A DNA stretch of 48,784 nucleotides, from positions 15,943 to 64,726 of the forward strand of contig PLHJ01000014.1 of assembly GCA_003138895.1 (NCBI GenBank), given 5' to 3'. The DNA is from Acidimicrobiaceae bacterium (GTDB lineage Bacteria; Actinomycetota; Acidimicrobiia; Acidimicrobiales; RAAP-2). Below the pieces are notes generated by a model. The model made no database searches and was not told where the DNA came from. It saw nothing but the letters and a program-made list of their open reading frames with translations. The first letter of the stretch is position 1. Each line of letters starts with the position of its first letter. Both the position numbers and the translations under genes were made by a program. Positions 1 through 8,302 of the stretch are shown here, piece after piece.

Positions 1-520
1 AGTAGATGCCCGGCACCGCGTAGTTGCTCTTAGGCTCCGCGGGCTTTTCTTCGAGCGAGAGAACCTTGCCGTTGTCATCGAATTCCACGACGCCGTAAGC
101 GCTGGGCTCGGCGACTTGATAGGCAAAAATAAGTGCGCCCTCGATGTCGACGTGGCGACTCAGCTGATGACCGAGACCGGGTCCATAGAACAAGTTGTCG
201 CCGAGAATCAGCGCGCATTTTTGTCCGTCAAGAAATTTCTCACCAACGATGAGCGCTTCGGCCAGACCATTGGGTGCTTCTTGAGCTTCGTAGGAAAGTT
301 CAATACCGAGTGAGGAACCGTCACCGAGCAGTCGTTGGAAGGCCGCTTGGTCGTGCTCCGTCGTAATAATGAGGATTTCTCGTAGACCCGTCAGCATCAG
401 CGTCGAGAGGGGGTAGTAAATCATGGGCTTGTCATAAATCGGCAGCAACTGCTTCGAGACGGCGTGCGTCACGGGGTGTAGACGTGTTCCGCGGCCCCCA
501 GCCAGGACAATTCCCTTCAT
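1..520 (-). CDS. rmlA: Glucose-1-phosphate thymidylyltransferase, partial (C-terminus beyond left edge)
   Basis: Catalyses dTTP + glucose-1-phosphate to dTDP-glucose, the first step of cytosolic dTDP-L-rhamnose synthesis for cell-surface glycans. The minus-strand reading starts with ATG at 520-518 and runs off the left edge, giving about 173 codons of an enzyme usually near 290 residues. The N-terminus reads [14 protein letters not shown], the nucleotide-binding signature, followed by [17 protein letters not shown] and later GDNLFYG and EEKP, all hallmarks of the RmlA/RfbA family. It is divergent from rmlB with a 52-base gap, so both rhamnose units probably fire from this short region. The start fits well: a TAGACT hexamer lies 6 bases upstream, suggesting a leaderless message. 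No frameshift is visible. rmlD is not in the window and could lie beyond the left edge. Confidence 0.95.
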   Translation of the reverse strand, partial: MKGIVLAGGRGTRLHPVTHAVSKQLLPIYDKPMIYYPLSTLMLTGLREILIITTEHDQAAFQRLLGDGSSLGIELSYEAQEAPNGLAEALIVGEKFLDGQKCALILGDNLFYGPGLGHQLSRHVDIEGALIFAYQVAEPSAYGVVEFDDNGKVLSLEEKPAEPKSNYAVPGIY

Positions 521-526
521 CGCATT

Positions 527-532
527 AGTCTA
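527..532 (-). promoter_or_regulatory. Putative -10 hexamer of a leaderless rmlA promoter
   Basis: On the minus strand TAGACT is followed by six bases and then the rmlA ATG. A TANNNT hexamer 6-7 bases before a start codon is the usual mark of leaderless actinobacterial transcripts. No clear -35 element is seen. The same arrangement precedes several other unit-leading genes in this window. Confidence 0.5.
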
Positions 533-572
533 AAAGAGACGTGAAGACCACTTTTTTGACCCGGGAATCACT

Positions 573-1547
573 GTGCGCCTAGTCATAACCGGCGCCGCAG
601 GCTTCATTGGCTCTCGATTTTCTGAGATGGCGCTCGAACACGCCCCCCAGCTCGGTTACGACGAGATTGTCCTGTTGGACGCTCTTACCTATTCGGGTCG
701 AAAAGAGAACATCGCGCACCTCTTGGAGGACCCTCGGGTCAATTTCGTGCACGGATCGATTATCGATCAAAACGTTACCGACTCGGCGCTGAAGGGCGCT
801 TTTGCGGTCGTGCACCTCGCGGCCGAGTCACACGTCGATCGTTCCATCGAAAGTGCGGATATTTTCTTTCAAACGAACGTCGTCGGTACGCAGCAGCTCC
901 TAGAGAGTGCGCGCCGGGGTGGTGTGGAGCGCTTCGTGCACGTTTCGACCGACGAGGTTTACGGCACCATTGAAGACGGCGCGTGGAGTGAGGATTTCCC
1001 GCTGGGACCACGTTCGCCGTACTCGGCGAGCAAGGCCGGCAGCGACCTCGCGGCGCTCGCGTACTACGAGACCTTTGGACTTCCCGTCACGGTGACGAGA
1101 TGCTCCAACAACTACGGACCTCGACAGTTCCCTGAAAAAATGATTCCGCTGTTCTTGACCAATCTTTTTGACGGCGAAAAGGTCCCGCTCTACGGTGATG
1201 GGCAAAACATTCGTGATTGGCTACACGTTGACGACCACTGTCGAGCGTTGTTACAAGTACTAAAGGGCGGTCGTGCTGGCGAGGTCTACAACATTGGTGG
1301 AGGAACGCAACTCACGAATTTGGAACTCGCCGAGAAGCTCTGTGAACTTTGTGGCTACGGCGACGAAATGATTGAGCACGTGACCGACCGACTCGGTCAC
1401 GACCGTCGTTACTGCGTGGACTACTCCAAGATTGAACGCGAACTGGGTTATCACCCTGAGATGCATTTCGCCTCTGGGTTGGAGGCCACTGTTCGTTGGT
1501 ACCGCGAGAACGAAGCGTGGTGGCGTCCCTTGAAGGAACATCAGTGA
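573..1547 (+). CDS. rmlB: dTDP-glucose 4,6-dehydratase
   Basis: Second enzyme of dTDP-L-rhamnose synthesis: NAD-dependent oxidation, dehydration and reduction of dTDP-glucose to dTDP-4-keto-6-deoxyglucose in the cytosol. It is an extended SDR of 324 residues, the normal family length. The Rossmann glycine motif GAAGFIG lies at residues 7-13, the active-site STDEVYG around 125-131 (Thr, Asp and Glu side chains used in dehydration), and the YxxxK pair is Tyr150/Lys154. Later sequence such as RCSNNYGPRQFPEK and GDGQNIRDWLHV is typical of RmlB. The start is GTG at 573; GGGAA lies just upstream. It overlaps rmlC by four bases (GTGA), so the two are probably translationally coupled. Highly confident of the function. 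Confidence 0.96.
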   Translation: MRLVITGAAGFIGSRFSEMALEHAPQLGYDEIVLLDALTYSGRKENIAHLLEDPRVNFVHGSIIDQNVTDSALKGAFAVVHLAAESHVDRSIESADIFFQTNVVGTQQLLESARRGGVERFVHVSTDEVYGTIEDGAWSEDFPLGPRSPYSASKAGSDLAALAYYETFGLPVTVTRCSNNYGPRQFPEKMIPLFLTNLFDGEKVPLYGDGQNIRDWLHVDDHCRALLQVLKGGRAGEVYNIGGGTQLTNLELAEKLCELCGYGDEMIEHVTDRLGHDRRYCVDYSKIERELGYHPEMHFASGLEATVRWYRENEAWWRPLKEHQ

Positions 1548-2110
1548 TACTCGAAGAGCGTTCGATTCCTGGACTCTTCGTGCTTGAGTCGCCCGTGCAC
1601 GGCGACGAGCGAGGATTCTTTCGCGAGTGGTTCCAACTTTTCGACTTTGAAGCCGCGGATGAAACCTTCAGTGTTGAACAGGCGAATCTTTCTTTTTCGG
1701 CCCGCGACGTGGTTCGAGCGCTGCACTATTCACTCGCTCCACGCGGGCAAGCGAAGGTCGTCACCTGCGCCCAGGGCGAACTCGACGACGTTGTTGTTGA
1801 CGTACGCGTGGGGTCGCCGACGTATGGCGCCCATGAGGTCATTACGCTTCGAGCGGGTGACGGAAAAAGCATTCTCGTACCCGCGGGCGTGGCGCACGGT
1901 TTCGTTGTTACGAGCGAGACCGGGACAATTGTGTATCTGTTGTCGTCGCCCTACGAGCCAGGGCTGGAACTCGAAATTGACGCGTTTGATCCCGAGATTG
2001 GGGTCCCGTGGCGACTGACTAGCGAGCCGGTGCGAAGCGCCAAAGACGCCGCCGCGCCGCTGCTCGCAGAACGTCGAGCCGCCGGTGAATTGCCCCTGTA
2101 TCTGGCCTAA
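1544..2110 (+). CDS. rmlC: dTDP-4-dehydrorhamnose 3,5-epimerase
   Basis: Third enzyme of dTDP-rhamnose synthesis; epimerises C3 and C5 of the keto sugar. It is a cupin of about 188 residues. An open frame continues upstream to 1496 inside rmlB, but the family N-terminus (ERSIPG...) fits the GTG at 1544, which overlaps the rmlB stop as GTGA. Visible family motifs are HGDERGFFREWF near residue 19, RALHY with the expected catalytic His61, QAKVV, VPAGVAHGF and a C-terminal FDPEIGVPW. It follows rmlB directly and ends 53 bases before deoC. The reductase rmlD does not follow, so the pathway must be completed by a gene outside the window. Confidence 0.93.
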   Translation: MILEERSIPGLFVLESPVHGDERGFFREWFQLFDFEAADETFSVEQANLSFSARDVVRALHYSLAPRGQAKVVTCAQGELDDVVVDVRVGSPTYGAHEVITLRAGDGKSILVPAGVAHGFVVTSETGTIVYLLSSPYEPGLELEIDAFDPEIGVPWRLTSEPVRSAKDAAAPLLAERRAAGELPLYLA

Positions 2111-2150
2111 AACCCATCGAGCGCCCAAGGACACGGTGTCGAGGCATTGC

Positions 2151-2156
2151 TAGCGT
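2151..2156 (+). promoter_or_regulatory. Putative -10 hexamer of a leaderless deoC promoter
   Basis: TAGCGT lies seven bases before the deoC ATG at 2164, with no Shine-Dalgarno sequence between. This separates the nucleoside catabolic operon from the preceding rml genes. No -35 consensus is evident. Confidence 0.5.
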
Positions 2157-2163
2157 TGAACGT

Positions 2164-3153
2164 ATGAAGAGCAAAGTCGGTGACCACGCTCAAAGCGTCG
2201 ACAACGTGGTGACACTCGTCACGTCGCCCGGGCCTCGTATCGATTCCGAGGCGCACCTTGTTGCCACGCTTAAAGCGCTCCCGGGTGTTGACGCAGTTGG
2301 CGTGGAAGCACGAGTGGCGAAATTGGCGACTCGGTCCATAAAGACCTCCGCGAAGAAGGAAGCTCTCGATCTCGCGCTTTCTATGGTGGATCTCACGACA
2401 CTGGAGGGTGCTGACACGTTCCAAAAGGTTCGTTCGCTGTGCACGAAGGCGATGTTGCCTGACCCTCGTGATGCAAGTGTGCCCTCGGTGGCCGCGGTAT
2501 GTGTGTATCCCGACCTCGTGGCGCTCGCGAAGGACGTCGTTAAGGGCTCGTCGGTGAAAGTTGCCTCCGTGGCCACCGCGTTTCCTTCGGGACGCGCTTC
2601 GATGAAGGTGAAACTGGCCGACGTTGAAGAAGCCGTCTCAGCGGGCGCGGATGAGATTGACATGGTGATTGATCGCGGTGCGTTTCTTTCGGGACAACTC
2701 GGACGTGTTTACGAAGAGATCGTGGCCGTGAAAGAAGCGTGCGGGACAGCGCACTTGAAGGTCATCTTGGAAACGGGCGAATTGGTGACCTACGACAACG
2801 TGCGAAAGGCCAGCTGGCTCGCCATGTTGGCCGGGGCTGATTTCATAAAGACGTCGACCGGCAAGGTGTCGGTGTCCGCCACGCGACCGGTGGCTCTCGT
2901 CATGCTCGAAGCAGTGCGCGACTTCGCCGATGTGTACGGTCAAAAGATCGGCGTGAAGGTGGCGGGTGGCATCCGTACATCCAAAGACGCCATTCGATAC
3001 CTGGTGCTCGTGAACGAAACGGCGGGTTCCGCCTGGCTCAGTCCCGATCTTTTTCGTTTTGGTGCGTCGTCGCTGCTCAACGACCTCTTGATGCAACGCC
3101 AAAAGCTTGCGAGTGGCGTGTACGTTCGTTCCGACGAATTCTCGGTCGACTGA
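2164..3153 (+). CDS. deoC: Deoxyribose-phosphate aldolase
   Basis: Class I aldolase that splits 2-deoxyribose-5-phosphate into acetaldehyde and glyceraldehyde-3-phosphate, the last step of deoxynucleoside breakdown. The 329-residue length matches the long form of the family. Key sequence: VCVYPDLV near 112-119, EIDMVIDRG near 164-172, the Schiff-base lysine in FIKTSTGK (Lys229) and the second lysine in KVAGGIR (Lys265). An N-terminal extension of about 80 residues precedes the core barrel. It leads a tightly packed operon: its TGA overlaps the next gene's ATG by one base, and that gene is an aldehyde dehydrogenase suited to removing the acetaldehyde. The downstream phosphorylase and mutase supply its substrate. 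Confidence 0.95.
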   Translation: MKSKVGDHAQSVDNVVTLVTSPGPRIDSEAHLVATLKALPGVDAVGVEARVAKLATRSIKTSAKKEALDLALSMVDLTTLEGADTFQKVRSLCTKAMLPDPRDASVPSVAAVCVYPDLVALAKDVVKGSSVKVASVATAFPSGRASMKVKLADVEEAVSAGADEIDMVIDRGAFLSGQLGRVYEEIVAVKEACGTAHLKVILETGELVTYDNVRKASWLAMLAGADFIKTSTGKVSVSATRPVALVMLEAVRDFADVYGQKIGVKVAGGIRTSKDAIRYLVLVNETAGSAWLSPDLFRFGASSLLNDLLMQRQKLASGVYVRSDEFSVD

Positions 3154-4616
3154 TGTCGTCGACGCCACCGTCATCAAAGTTGGGTTCACTCGACTACGCG
3201 CCCGCTCTTGAGTCAAAGTCCAGCGCGACTATCGCCGCGCACTACGGTCTCTTTATTGAGGGAGCGTTCCGCGAAGCTTCGTCGAGCCAGAGCTTCTCAA
3301 GCATTAATCCGGCGACCGAAGAAGAACTGACCACAATCAGCCAAGCGAACGCCGCCGACGTTGATGCGGCGGTTGCGAGTGCCCGAAAGGCCTACGACTC
3401 GGTGTGGTCAAAAATGCCCGGTGCCGAGCGTGGCAAGTACCTGTACCGAATTGCGCGCATCATCCAAGAGCGATCGCGAGAACTGGCCGTGGTGGAAACA
3501 CTGGACAACGGAAAGCCCATACGCGAATCGCGTGACGTCGACGTACCAACGGCCGCCGCACATTTCTTCTATTACGCCGGTTGGGCCGACAAATTAGAGC
3601 ACGCCGGCTTTGGCCCGAGTCCGCGACCGCTTGGCGTTGCCGGACAAATTGTCCCCTGGAATTTTCCTCTTTTGATGGCGGCGTGGAAGTTGGCGCCGGC
3701 ACTCGCCACGGGTAATACCTGCGTTCTTAAGCCCGCCGAAACAACGTCACTCAGCGCCATGGTGCTCGCGGACATATTGCAACAAGCCGATTTACCTCCG
3801 GGCGTCGTGAACATCATCACGGGTGACGGCTCGACGGGCGCCGCGCTCGTGGCGCACCCCGGCGTTGACAAAATTGCCTTCACTGGCTCGACCGGCGTGG
3901 GACGACAAATTCAGCGTTCGCTCGCCACAACGACCAAGCACGTGACGTTAGAACTCGGCGGCAAGGGCGCCAACATTGTCTTTGACGACGCACCGCTCGA
4001 CGAGACCGTTGAGGGCATTATCGACGGCATCTTTTTCAATCAAGGTCACGTGTGCTGTGCGGGTTCTCGCTTGTTGGTGCAAGAGTCCATCGCCGATGAT
4101 ATCCTCGCGCGACTTCTTCGTCGCGTGGACCAATTGCGTGTGGGCGACCCCATGGACAAGAACACCGACGTCGGGGCCATCAATTCCGCTGAACAGTTAG
4201 AACGCATTCGCGTTTTGGCAAACGCCGGTGACGAAGAGGGCGCGACGCGCTACACGAGTTCGTGTGAACTGCCAAAAAAAGGCTTCTGGTTTGCTCCGAC
4301 GGTGTTTTCCAACGTGGCCCAGACGCACCGGATAGCTCGTGAAGAGATTTTCGGTCCCGTGCTTTCCGTCTTGACCTTTCGAACGCCCGAAGAAGCAATC
4401 GCCAAAGCGAACAACACCACCTACGGACTGGCCTGCGGCGTATGGAGCGAGAAAGGTTCACGTACCTTGTGGGCGGCGCAGCGTCTTCGTGCGGGCGTGG
4501 TGTGGGCCAACACCTATAACCGGTTCGACCCGACGAGTCCGTTTGGCGGGGTCCGAGAGTCGGGTTTTGGTCGAGAAGGTGGTCGTCACGGACTCGAGGG
4601 GTATCTCGATGTCTAA
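3153..4616 (+). CDS. NAD(P)-dependent aldehyde dehydrogenase (full-length)
   Basis: Oxidises an aldehyde to its carboxylic acid. Its place directly after deoC makes acetaldehyde the likely substrate, though this is inferred from context. It has 487 residues, normal for the superfamily. Motifs in order: VPWNF near 168-171, the cofactor motif FTGSTGVG near 243-250, the general-base motif ELGGKG (Glu267) and the catalytic site NQGHVCCAGSR, where the nucleophile would be Cys302. The C-terminal PFGG.RESGFGREGG motif is present. The first about 30 residues are extra and Ser-rich compared with the core. It overlaps the following shortened paralogue by eight bases. No missing residues are apparent, so this is expected to be the active member of the pair. 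Confidence 0.92.
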   Translation: MSSTPPSSKLGSLDYAPALESKSSATIAAHYGLFIEGAFREASSSQSFSSINPATEEELTTISQANAADVDAAVASARKAYDSVWSKMPGAERGKYLYRIARIIQERSRELAVVETLDNGKPIRESRDVDVPTAAAHFFYYAGWADKLEHAGFGPSPRPLGVAGQIVPWNFPLLMAAWKLAPALATGNTCVLKPAETTSLSAMVLADILQQADLPPGVVNIITGDGSTGAALVAHPGVDKIAFTGSTGVGRQIQRSLATTTKHVTLELGGKGANIVFDDAPLDETVEGIIDGIFFNQGHVCCAGSRLLVQESIADDILARLLRRVDQLRVGDPMDKNTDVGAINSAEQLERIRVLANAGDEEGATRYTSSCELPKKGFWFAPTVFSNVAQTHRIAREEIFGPVLSVLTFRTPEEAIAKANNTTYGLACGVWSEKGSRTLWAAQRLRAGVVWANTYNRFDPTSPFGGVRESGFGREGGRHGLEGYLDV

Positions 4617-5469
4617 TAACCGAGTAGCTGTCATGAAGACCTACAAGTTGCTCATTGGTGGCGAATTCGTTCGGTCCGAATCGGGCCGCAGCTACGAAGT
4701 TCAAGACGCCGACGGGGCATTTATTGCCAACGTCGCCCAGGGTTCGAGAAAAGACGTCCGCGACGCGGTGGTCGCCGCGCGCGCCGCGCAGCCGCGTTGG
4801 CAAAACGCCACGGCCTACAACCGAGGACAAGTGCTCTATCGACTTGCGGAAATGGCCGAGTCTCGGCGCGACGAGTTGGTCCACCAGGTCAAAGCGGCCG
4901 AAGGCTTGAGCACCCCTGATGCCGAGTCGACGGTGTCCGCCAGCATCGATCTGATTATCTACTACGCCGGTTGGACCGACAAAGTAGCTCAAGTACTCGG
5001 TGGATCAAACCCCGTCGCCGGGCCATTTTTTAATTTCTCGGTCCCCACCCCGACCGGCGTGATTGGCGTGCTGGCTCCCACTTCGTCGTCGCTACTGGGA
5101 TTCGTGCAGACGGTACTGCCACCGCTGTGCAGCGGCAACGCCGTTGTTGTCATGGCGAGCGAGGAACGTCCAATTCCAGGATTACTGCTCGGCGAAATGT
5201 CGGCCACCGCTGATTTTCCTGGAGGCGTCCTCAATATCATCAGTGGACAACTGGGTGAAGTTGCGCCGACGCTCGCGTCACACGAAGACGTCGATGGCCT
5301 GGATCTCACCGGTGCGTCGATAGAACAAGCGGGTGAGTGGGCAAGGTCAGCGGCCGATTCCATCAAGCGAGTCTTTGTACCGCGTTCCGGTGACGAAAGC
5401 CTCTCGTCGCTTCGTCGACTTCGCGCATTTATTGAAACTGCCACGGTGTGGCACACGATCGGACAATAG
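4609..5469 (+). CDS. Shortened aldehyde dehydrogenase-like protein, probably non-catalytic
   Basis: About 286 residues, homologous only to the N-terminal cofactor-binding half of aldehyde dehydrogenases (from LLIGGEFV to the region equivalent to FTGS, here LDLTGAS). The PWNF motif is replaced by APTSSS, and there is no ELGGK and no catalytic Cys segment, since the protein stops where that domain would begin. It ends ...ATVWHTIGQ. The start ATG at 4609 overlaps the upstream dehydrogenase by eight bases; an ATG at 4633 is an alternative. The frame is clean and genes on both sides are intact, so it looks maintained rather than decayed. It could be a partner or structural subunit of the upstream enzyme. 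I recall a similar short paralogue beside deoC clusters of other actinobacteria but cannot verify it here. Confidence 0.8.
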   Translation: MSNNRVAVMKTYKLLIGGEFVRSESGRSYEVQDADGAFIANVAQGSRKDVRDAVVAARAAQPRWQNATAYNRGQVLYRLAEMAESRRDELVHQVKAAEGLSTPDAESTVSASIDLIIYYAGWTDKVAQVLGGSNPVAGPFFNFSVPTPTGVIGVLAPTSSSLLGFVQTVLPPLCSGNAVVVMASEERPIPGLLLGEMSATADFPGGVLNIISGQLGEVAPTLASHEDVDGLDLTGASIEQAGEWARSAADSIKRVFVPRSGDESLSSLRRLRAFIETATVWHTIGQ

Positions 5470-5477
5470 GGACCAAA

Positions 5478-6302
5478 GTGAGCGACGAGAACCCCTACGC
5501 TCTCGCGGAGCGCGCCGCAAAATCACTTCTCGAACAATGTGGCGTTTCGAAGATCGACGCGGCGATTGTGTTGGGTTCGGGTTGGCGCGAAGGTGCCGTT
5601 GCTCTTGGAACACCCGAGGCGGTCGTGAAGACGAGTTCGTTGCCGGGATTTGTGGCGCCCACCGTACCGGGGCACGACGGGAGCATTTTGCTCGTTCGCG
5701 TTGGAGAAAAGAACCTCGCGCTCGTATCGGGACGAGTGCATCTCTACGAAGGAAATTCCGCGCACGCCGTGGTGCATCCGGTTCGAACCGTGCTATGCGC
5801 GGGAGCGAGTTCCGTTGTGCTGACGAACGCCGCCGGCGGACTTGATTCTTTGCTCGGTCCGGGAAGCATCGTTATGCTTCGCGACCACGTCAACCTCACC
5901 GCGACGTCGCCACTTGAGGGCGCCGTACCGCCCGAAAACTACGGACCACGTTTCGTTGACCTTTCAAATCTCTACGACGATTCGTTGCGCGAGTCCGTGA
6001 AGCGCGTTGTCCCCACTATCAGTGAAGGCGTCTACGCGGGAGTGCGCGGACCGCACTACGAAACACCCGCCGAGATCAAAATGCTGCGAACAATGGGCGC
6101 CAGCCTCGTTGGCATGTCGACTGTTTTAGAAGCCATTGCCGCTCGACACATGGGGGCCAACGTGCTTGGTCTTAGTCTGGTGACAAATTTTGCCGCTGGC
6201 GTTACCGACGAACCACTTGACCATCAAGAAGTCCTGGCGGCGGGCAAAGCAGCCCAGCGTTCGCTTGGTGCACTGTTGCAACGTGTTGCGCCCCTGTTGT
6301 GA
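5478..6302 (+). CDS. Purine nucleoside phosphorylase (PNP/MTAP family)
   Basis: Phosphorolysis of purine (deoxy)nucleosides to base and (deoxy)ribose-1-phosphate in the cytosol. About 274 residues, the size of trimeric PNPs. Visible motifs are VLGSGW (phosphate loop), GRVHLYEG, TNAAGG, GPHYETPAE, GMSTVLEAIAARHMG and VTNFAAG. The Asn in the last motif is the residue that selects 6-oxopurines such as guanosine and inosine in this family. The start is taken as GTG 5478 because AGGGA lies 5-6 bases upstream; an in-frame GTG at 5448 lies inside the preceding gene. The stop overlaps the mutase start as GTGA. In the operon it feeds sugar-1-phosphates to the mutase. Confidence 0.93.
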   Translation: MSDENPYALAERAAKSLLEQCGVSKIDAAIVLGSGWREGAVALGTPEAVVKTSSLPGFVAPTVPGHDGSILLVRVGEKNLALVSGRVHLYEGNSAHAVVHPVRTVLCAGASSVVLTNAAGGLDSLLGPGSIVMLRDHVNLTATSPLEGAVPPENYGPRFVDLSNLYDDSLRESVKRVVPTISEGVYAGVRGPHYETPAEIKMLRTMGASLVGMSTVLEAIAARHMGANVLGLSLVTNFAAGVTDEPLDHQEVLAAGKAAQRSLGALLQRVAPLL

Positions 6303-7999
6303 GTAGCGGCGAAGAGTTACACGCCGCGGTGCACGCCTGGATTGAAGCCGATCCTGACGACCACGACCGCTTAGAGCTCGTGTCGTTGCTCGCGAATAAC
6401 GACAACGAAGAGTTGGATCGCCGGTTTTCTTCGCCCCTGCACTTTGGCACGGCGGGCCTTCGCGGTCCCTTAGAGGCTGGTCCGTCGGGTATGAACCGCT
6501 TGAGTGTTCGAAAGGCCACGCAGGGTGTTGCTTCGTGGCTGCACGAACTCGGCCCCGAAGCAGCCGTGCGCGGCGTGGTCGTTGGACGAGACGCTCGACA
6601 CGGGTCCGAAATCTTTAATCGGGAAGTCGTCAGTGTGCTCTTGGGTGCGGGCATCGCGGTGTACGAAATGCCCGGGCCGCTTCCGACGCCGCTCGTGGCC
6701 TTTGGTGTGCGTGAACTCGGTGCGTCAGCGGGGATCATGATTACTGCGAGTCATAACCCTCCAAAAGACAATGGCTACAAGCTCTACGACGCGAATGGTG
6801 CGCAGATTATTCCGCCGGTGGACAGCATTGTTGAGCGATACGCTTCGGTGGCCTTAGCGCCGGAACTCGGTGAAACCTCAAGTCCGTTGCACCATCAATT
6901 GGATGAAGCCATCGTGGAGAGGTACCTCGAGCGAATGGTCTCGAGGTTTGCGCTTTCCCAACCCAGCGATCTGGCGATTTGTTACACGCCGTTTCACGGC
7001 GTCGGCGGCAACACCATGGCGGCGCTGCTTGACGCCGTTGGATTCACGAACGTTTGCCGGGTGGCAGAACAATTTATTCCCGATCCGGATTTTCCGACGC
7101 TCTCGTTTCCTAATCCCGAAGAGCCCGGTGCTCTCGACGTGGCGCTGGCCTGCGCCAAGCGTCACGACTGCGATTTGGTACTCGCCAACGACCCCGACGC
7201 TGACCGACTCGGCGCGGCGGTGCGCGCGCGCGATGGATCGTACCGGGTGCTTCGAGGCGACGAAATTGGTTGGCTCTTGGCCCAGGCGCTGCTTCGCTGG
7301 GGCGTGGACGTCTCGTCGGTGTTCGCCACGTCGATTGTCTCTTCGTCGCTGCTGCAACGTATGGCCGCGGCTGCGGATATTCCTTTTGCCACAACCTTGA
7401 CGGGCTTTAAGTGGATTTCTCGAGCGGGCTGGGAGCGAGAACGCACACTGGCTTTTGGTTACGAAGAAGCTCTCGGCTACGCGGTCGACGACGCCGTGGC
7501 TGATAAAGACGGCATGTCCGCTGGAGCGGCACTCGCCCGATTCGCTGAAGAACTACGTCGAGAAAACAAATCGTTGCTCGATGAGATTGATCACTTGGAA
7601 AGTCATTTCGGCGTGCACGCCGTGGAAAGTCTTTCCGTGCGCGTCGAGGGACCCTCGGGCCACGAGACCATCACGAGAGCGATTGATGCGCTTCTCGACA
7701 ATGCGCCTCGTGAACTTGGGGGAATTGCCGTAAATAAGGTCATCGATCTTTCCGCGGGCTATGACGGACTACCGCCGACTGATGGCGTTGTGCTGCACCT
7801 TGGAACGTCAGGTCGTGTCACGGTGCGCCCCTCTGGTACCGAGCCCAAGGTCAAGATTTACGGGGAAATTGTTAGTGACTCTTGCTCCCTTGAAGATTTG
7901 CCATCTCTTCGTGCGAATGCACGAGCCAATCTCGCCAACGTGCTTGGTTCGACGCGCGAACGACTGGTTGAATTGTTACCAGCCGTCGAAGCCAAATAG
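6299..7999 (+). CDS. Phospho-sugar mutase (alpha-D-phosphohexomutase superfamily), probable phosphopentomutase
   Basis: Moves phosphate between C1 and C5/C6 of sugar phosphates. 566 residues, closer to the long PGM2-like group than to 450-residue phosphomannomutases. All four domain signatures are visible: the phosphoserine loop ITASHNP (Ser151), the metal loop NDPDADR, the sugar loop GYEEALGY, and the phosphate-binding RPSGTEPK near the C-terminus. GTG start at 6299 overlaps the PNP stop. No deoB-type phosphopentomutase is in the cluster, so converting (deoxy)ribose-1-phosphate to the 5-phosphate for deoC is the obvious missing step this enzyme would fill. PGM2-type mutases are known to act on pentose phosphates; specificity here is inferred from context. 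Confidence 0.88.
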   Translation: MSSGEELHAAVHAWIEADPDDHDRLELVSLLANNDNEELDRRFSSPLHFGTAGLRGPLEAGPSGMNRLSVRKATQGVASWLHELGPEAAVRGVVVGRDARHGSEIFNREVVSVLLGAGIAVYEMPGPLPTPLVAFGVRELGASAGIMITASHNPPKDNGYKLYDANGAQIIPPVDSIVERYASVALAPELGETSSPLHHQLDEAIVERYLERMVSRFALSQPSDLAICYTPFHGVGGNTMAALLDAVGFTNVCRVAEQFIPDPDFPTLSFPNPEEPGALDVALACAKRHDCDLVLANDPDADRLGAAVRARDGSYRVLRGDEIGWLLAQALLRWGVDVSSVFATSIVSSSLLQRMAAAADIPFATTLTGFKWISRAGWERERTLAFGYEEALGYAVDDAVADKDGMSAGAALARFAEELRRENKSLLDEIDHLESHFGVHAVESLSVRVEGPSGHETITRAIDALLDNAPRELGGIAVNKVIDLSAGYDGLPPTDGVVLHLGTSGRVTVRPSGTEPKVKIYGEIVSDSCSLEDLPSLRANARANLANVLGSTRERLVELLPAVEAK

Positions 8000-8302
8000 T
8001 CCAAATCGGGATTTCAAGGCCGGTTGACCTCTAGGGTAAAAAGTCCACATTTTTTCGGTTGTCCGAGATTTTGTCATTGAAATGATTTTTTCGTACATCA
8101 GATTTGACGCTCAACAATCCGTATTTTCCTTCTAATTATGCGTAAGGCGACTTTTACGGCGTGCGCAGATTCCAAATGTCGTACTCAAAAATGTGTTTTC
8201 CTCAAAGGTGTGCGTGAACTGGGGGCGCCCTAGGTTGAACTTGAAGGTTATTCACGAGCCTCGTGGTCCTTTAACTGCTTTCGCAGGACTGTTAGGAGCA
8301 TT
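8000..8302 (+). other. AT-rich intergenic region before the surface-protein gene
   Basis: About 300 bases with no convincing gene, clearly richer in A/T than the flanks. It holds a weak hairpin (TCATT-GA-AATGA) followed by a T run near 8076-8092 that might end the mutase operon. An AGGGTAAAA word lies at about 8033-8041 and recurs upstream of the surface protein at the right edge. TTGACG near 8104 could be a -35 element, but no well-spaced -10 was found. AGGAG at 8292-8296 is the ribosome binding site of the next gene. No riboswitch family was recognised. Confidence 0.5.

Noticed and set aside
4180..4992. Minus-strand frame of 270 codons across the two aldehyde dehydrogenase genes
   Set aside because: Arg/Pro-rich translation without motifs; the plus-strand proteins are unmistakable.
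3153..5469. The possibility that the two aldehyde dehydrogenase genes are one gene split by a frameshift
   Set aside because: The first is complete with Cys302 and C-terminal motifs, and the second restarts at an N-terminal domain, so this is a duplication rather than a split gene.
8000..8302. Possible riboswitch (for example c-di-GMP or c-di-AMP type) before the surface gene
   Set aside because: I could not match any conserved core or consistent stem arrangement; only weak isolated hairpins are seen.
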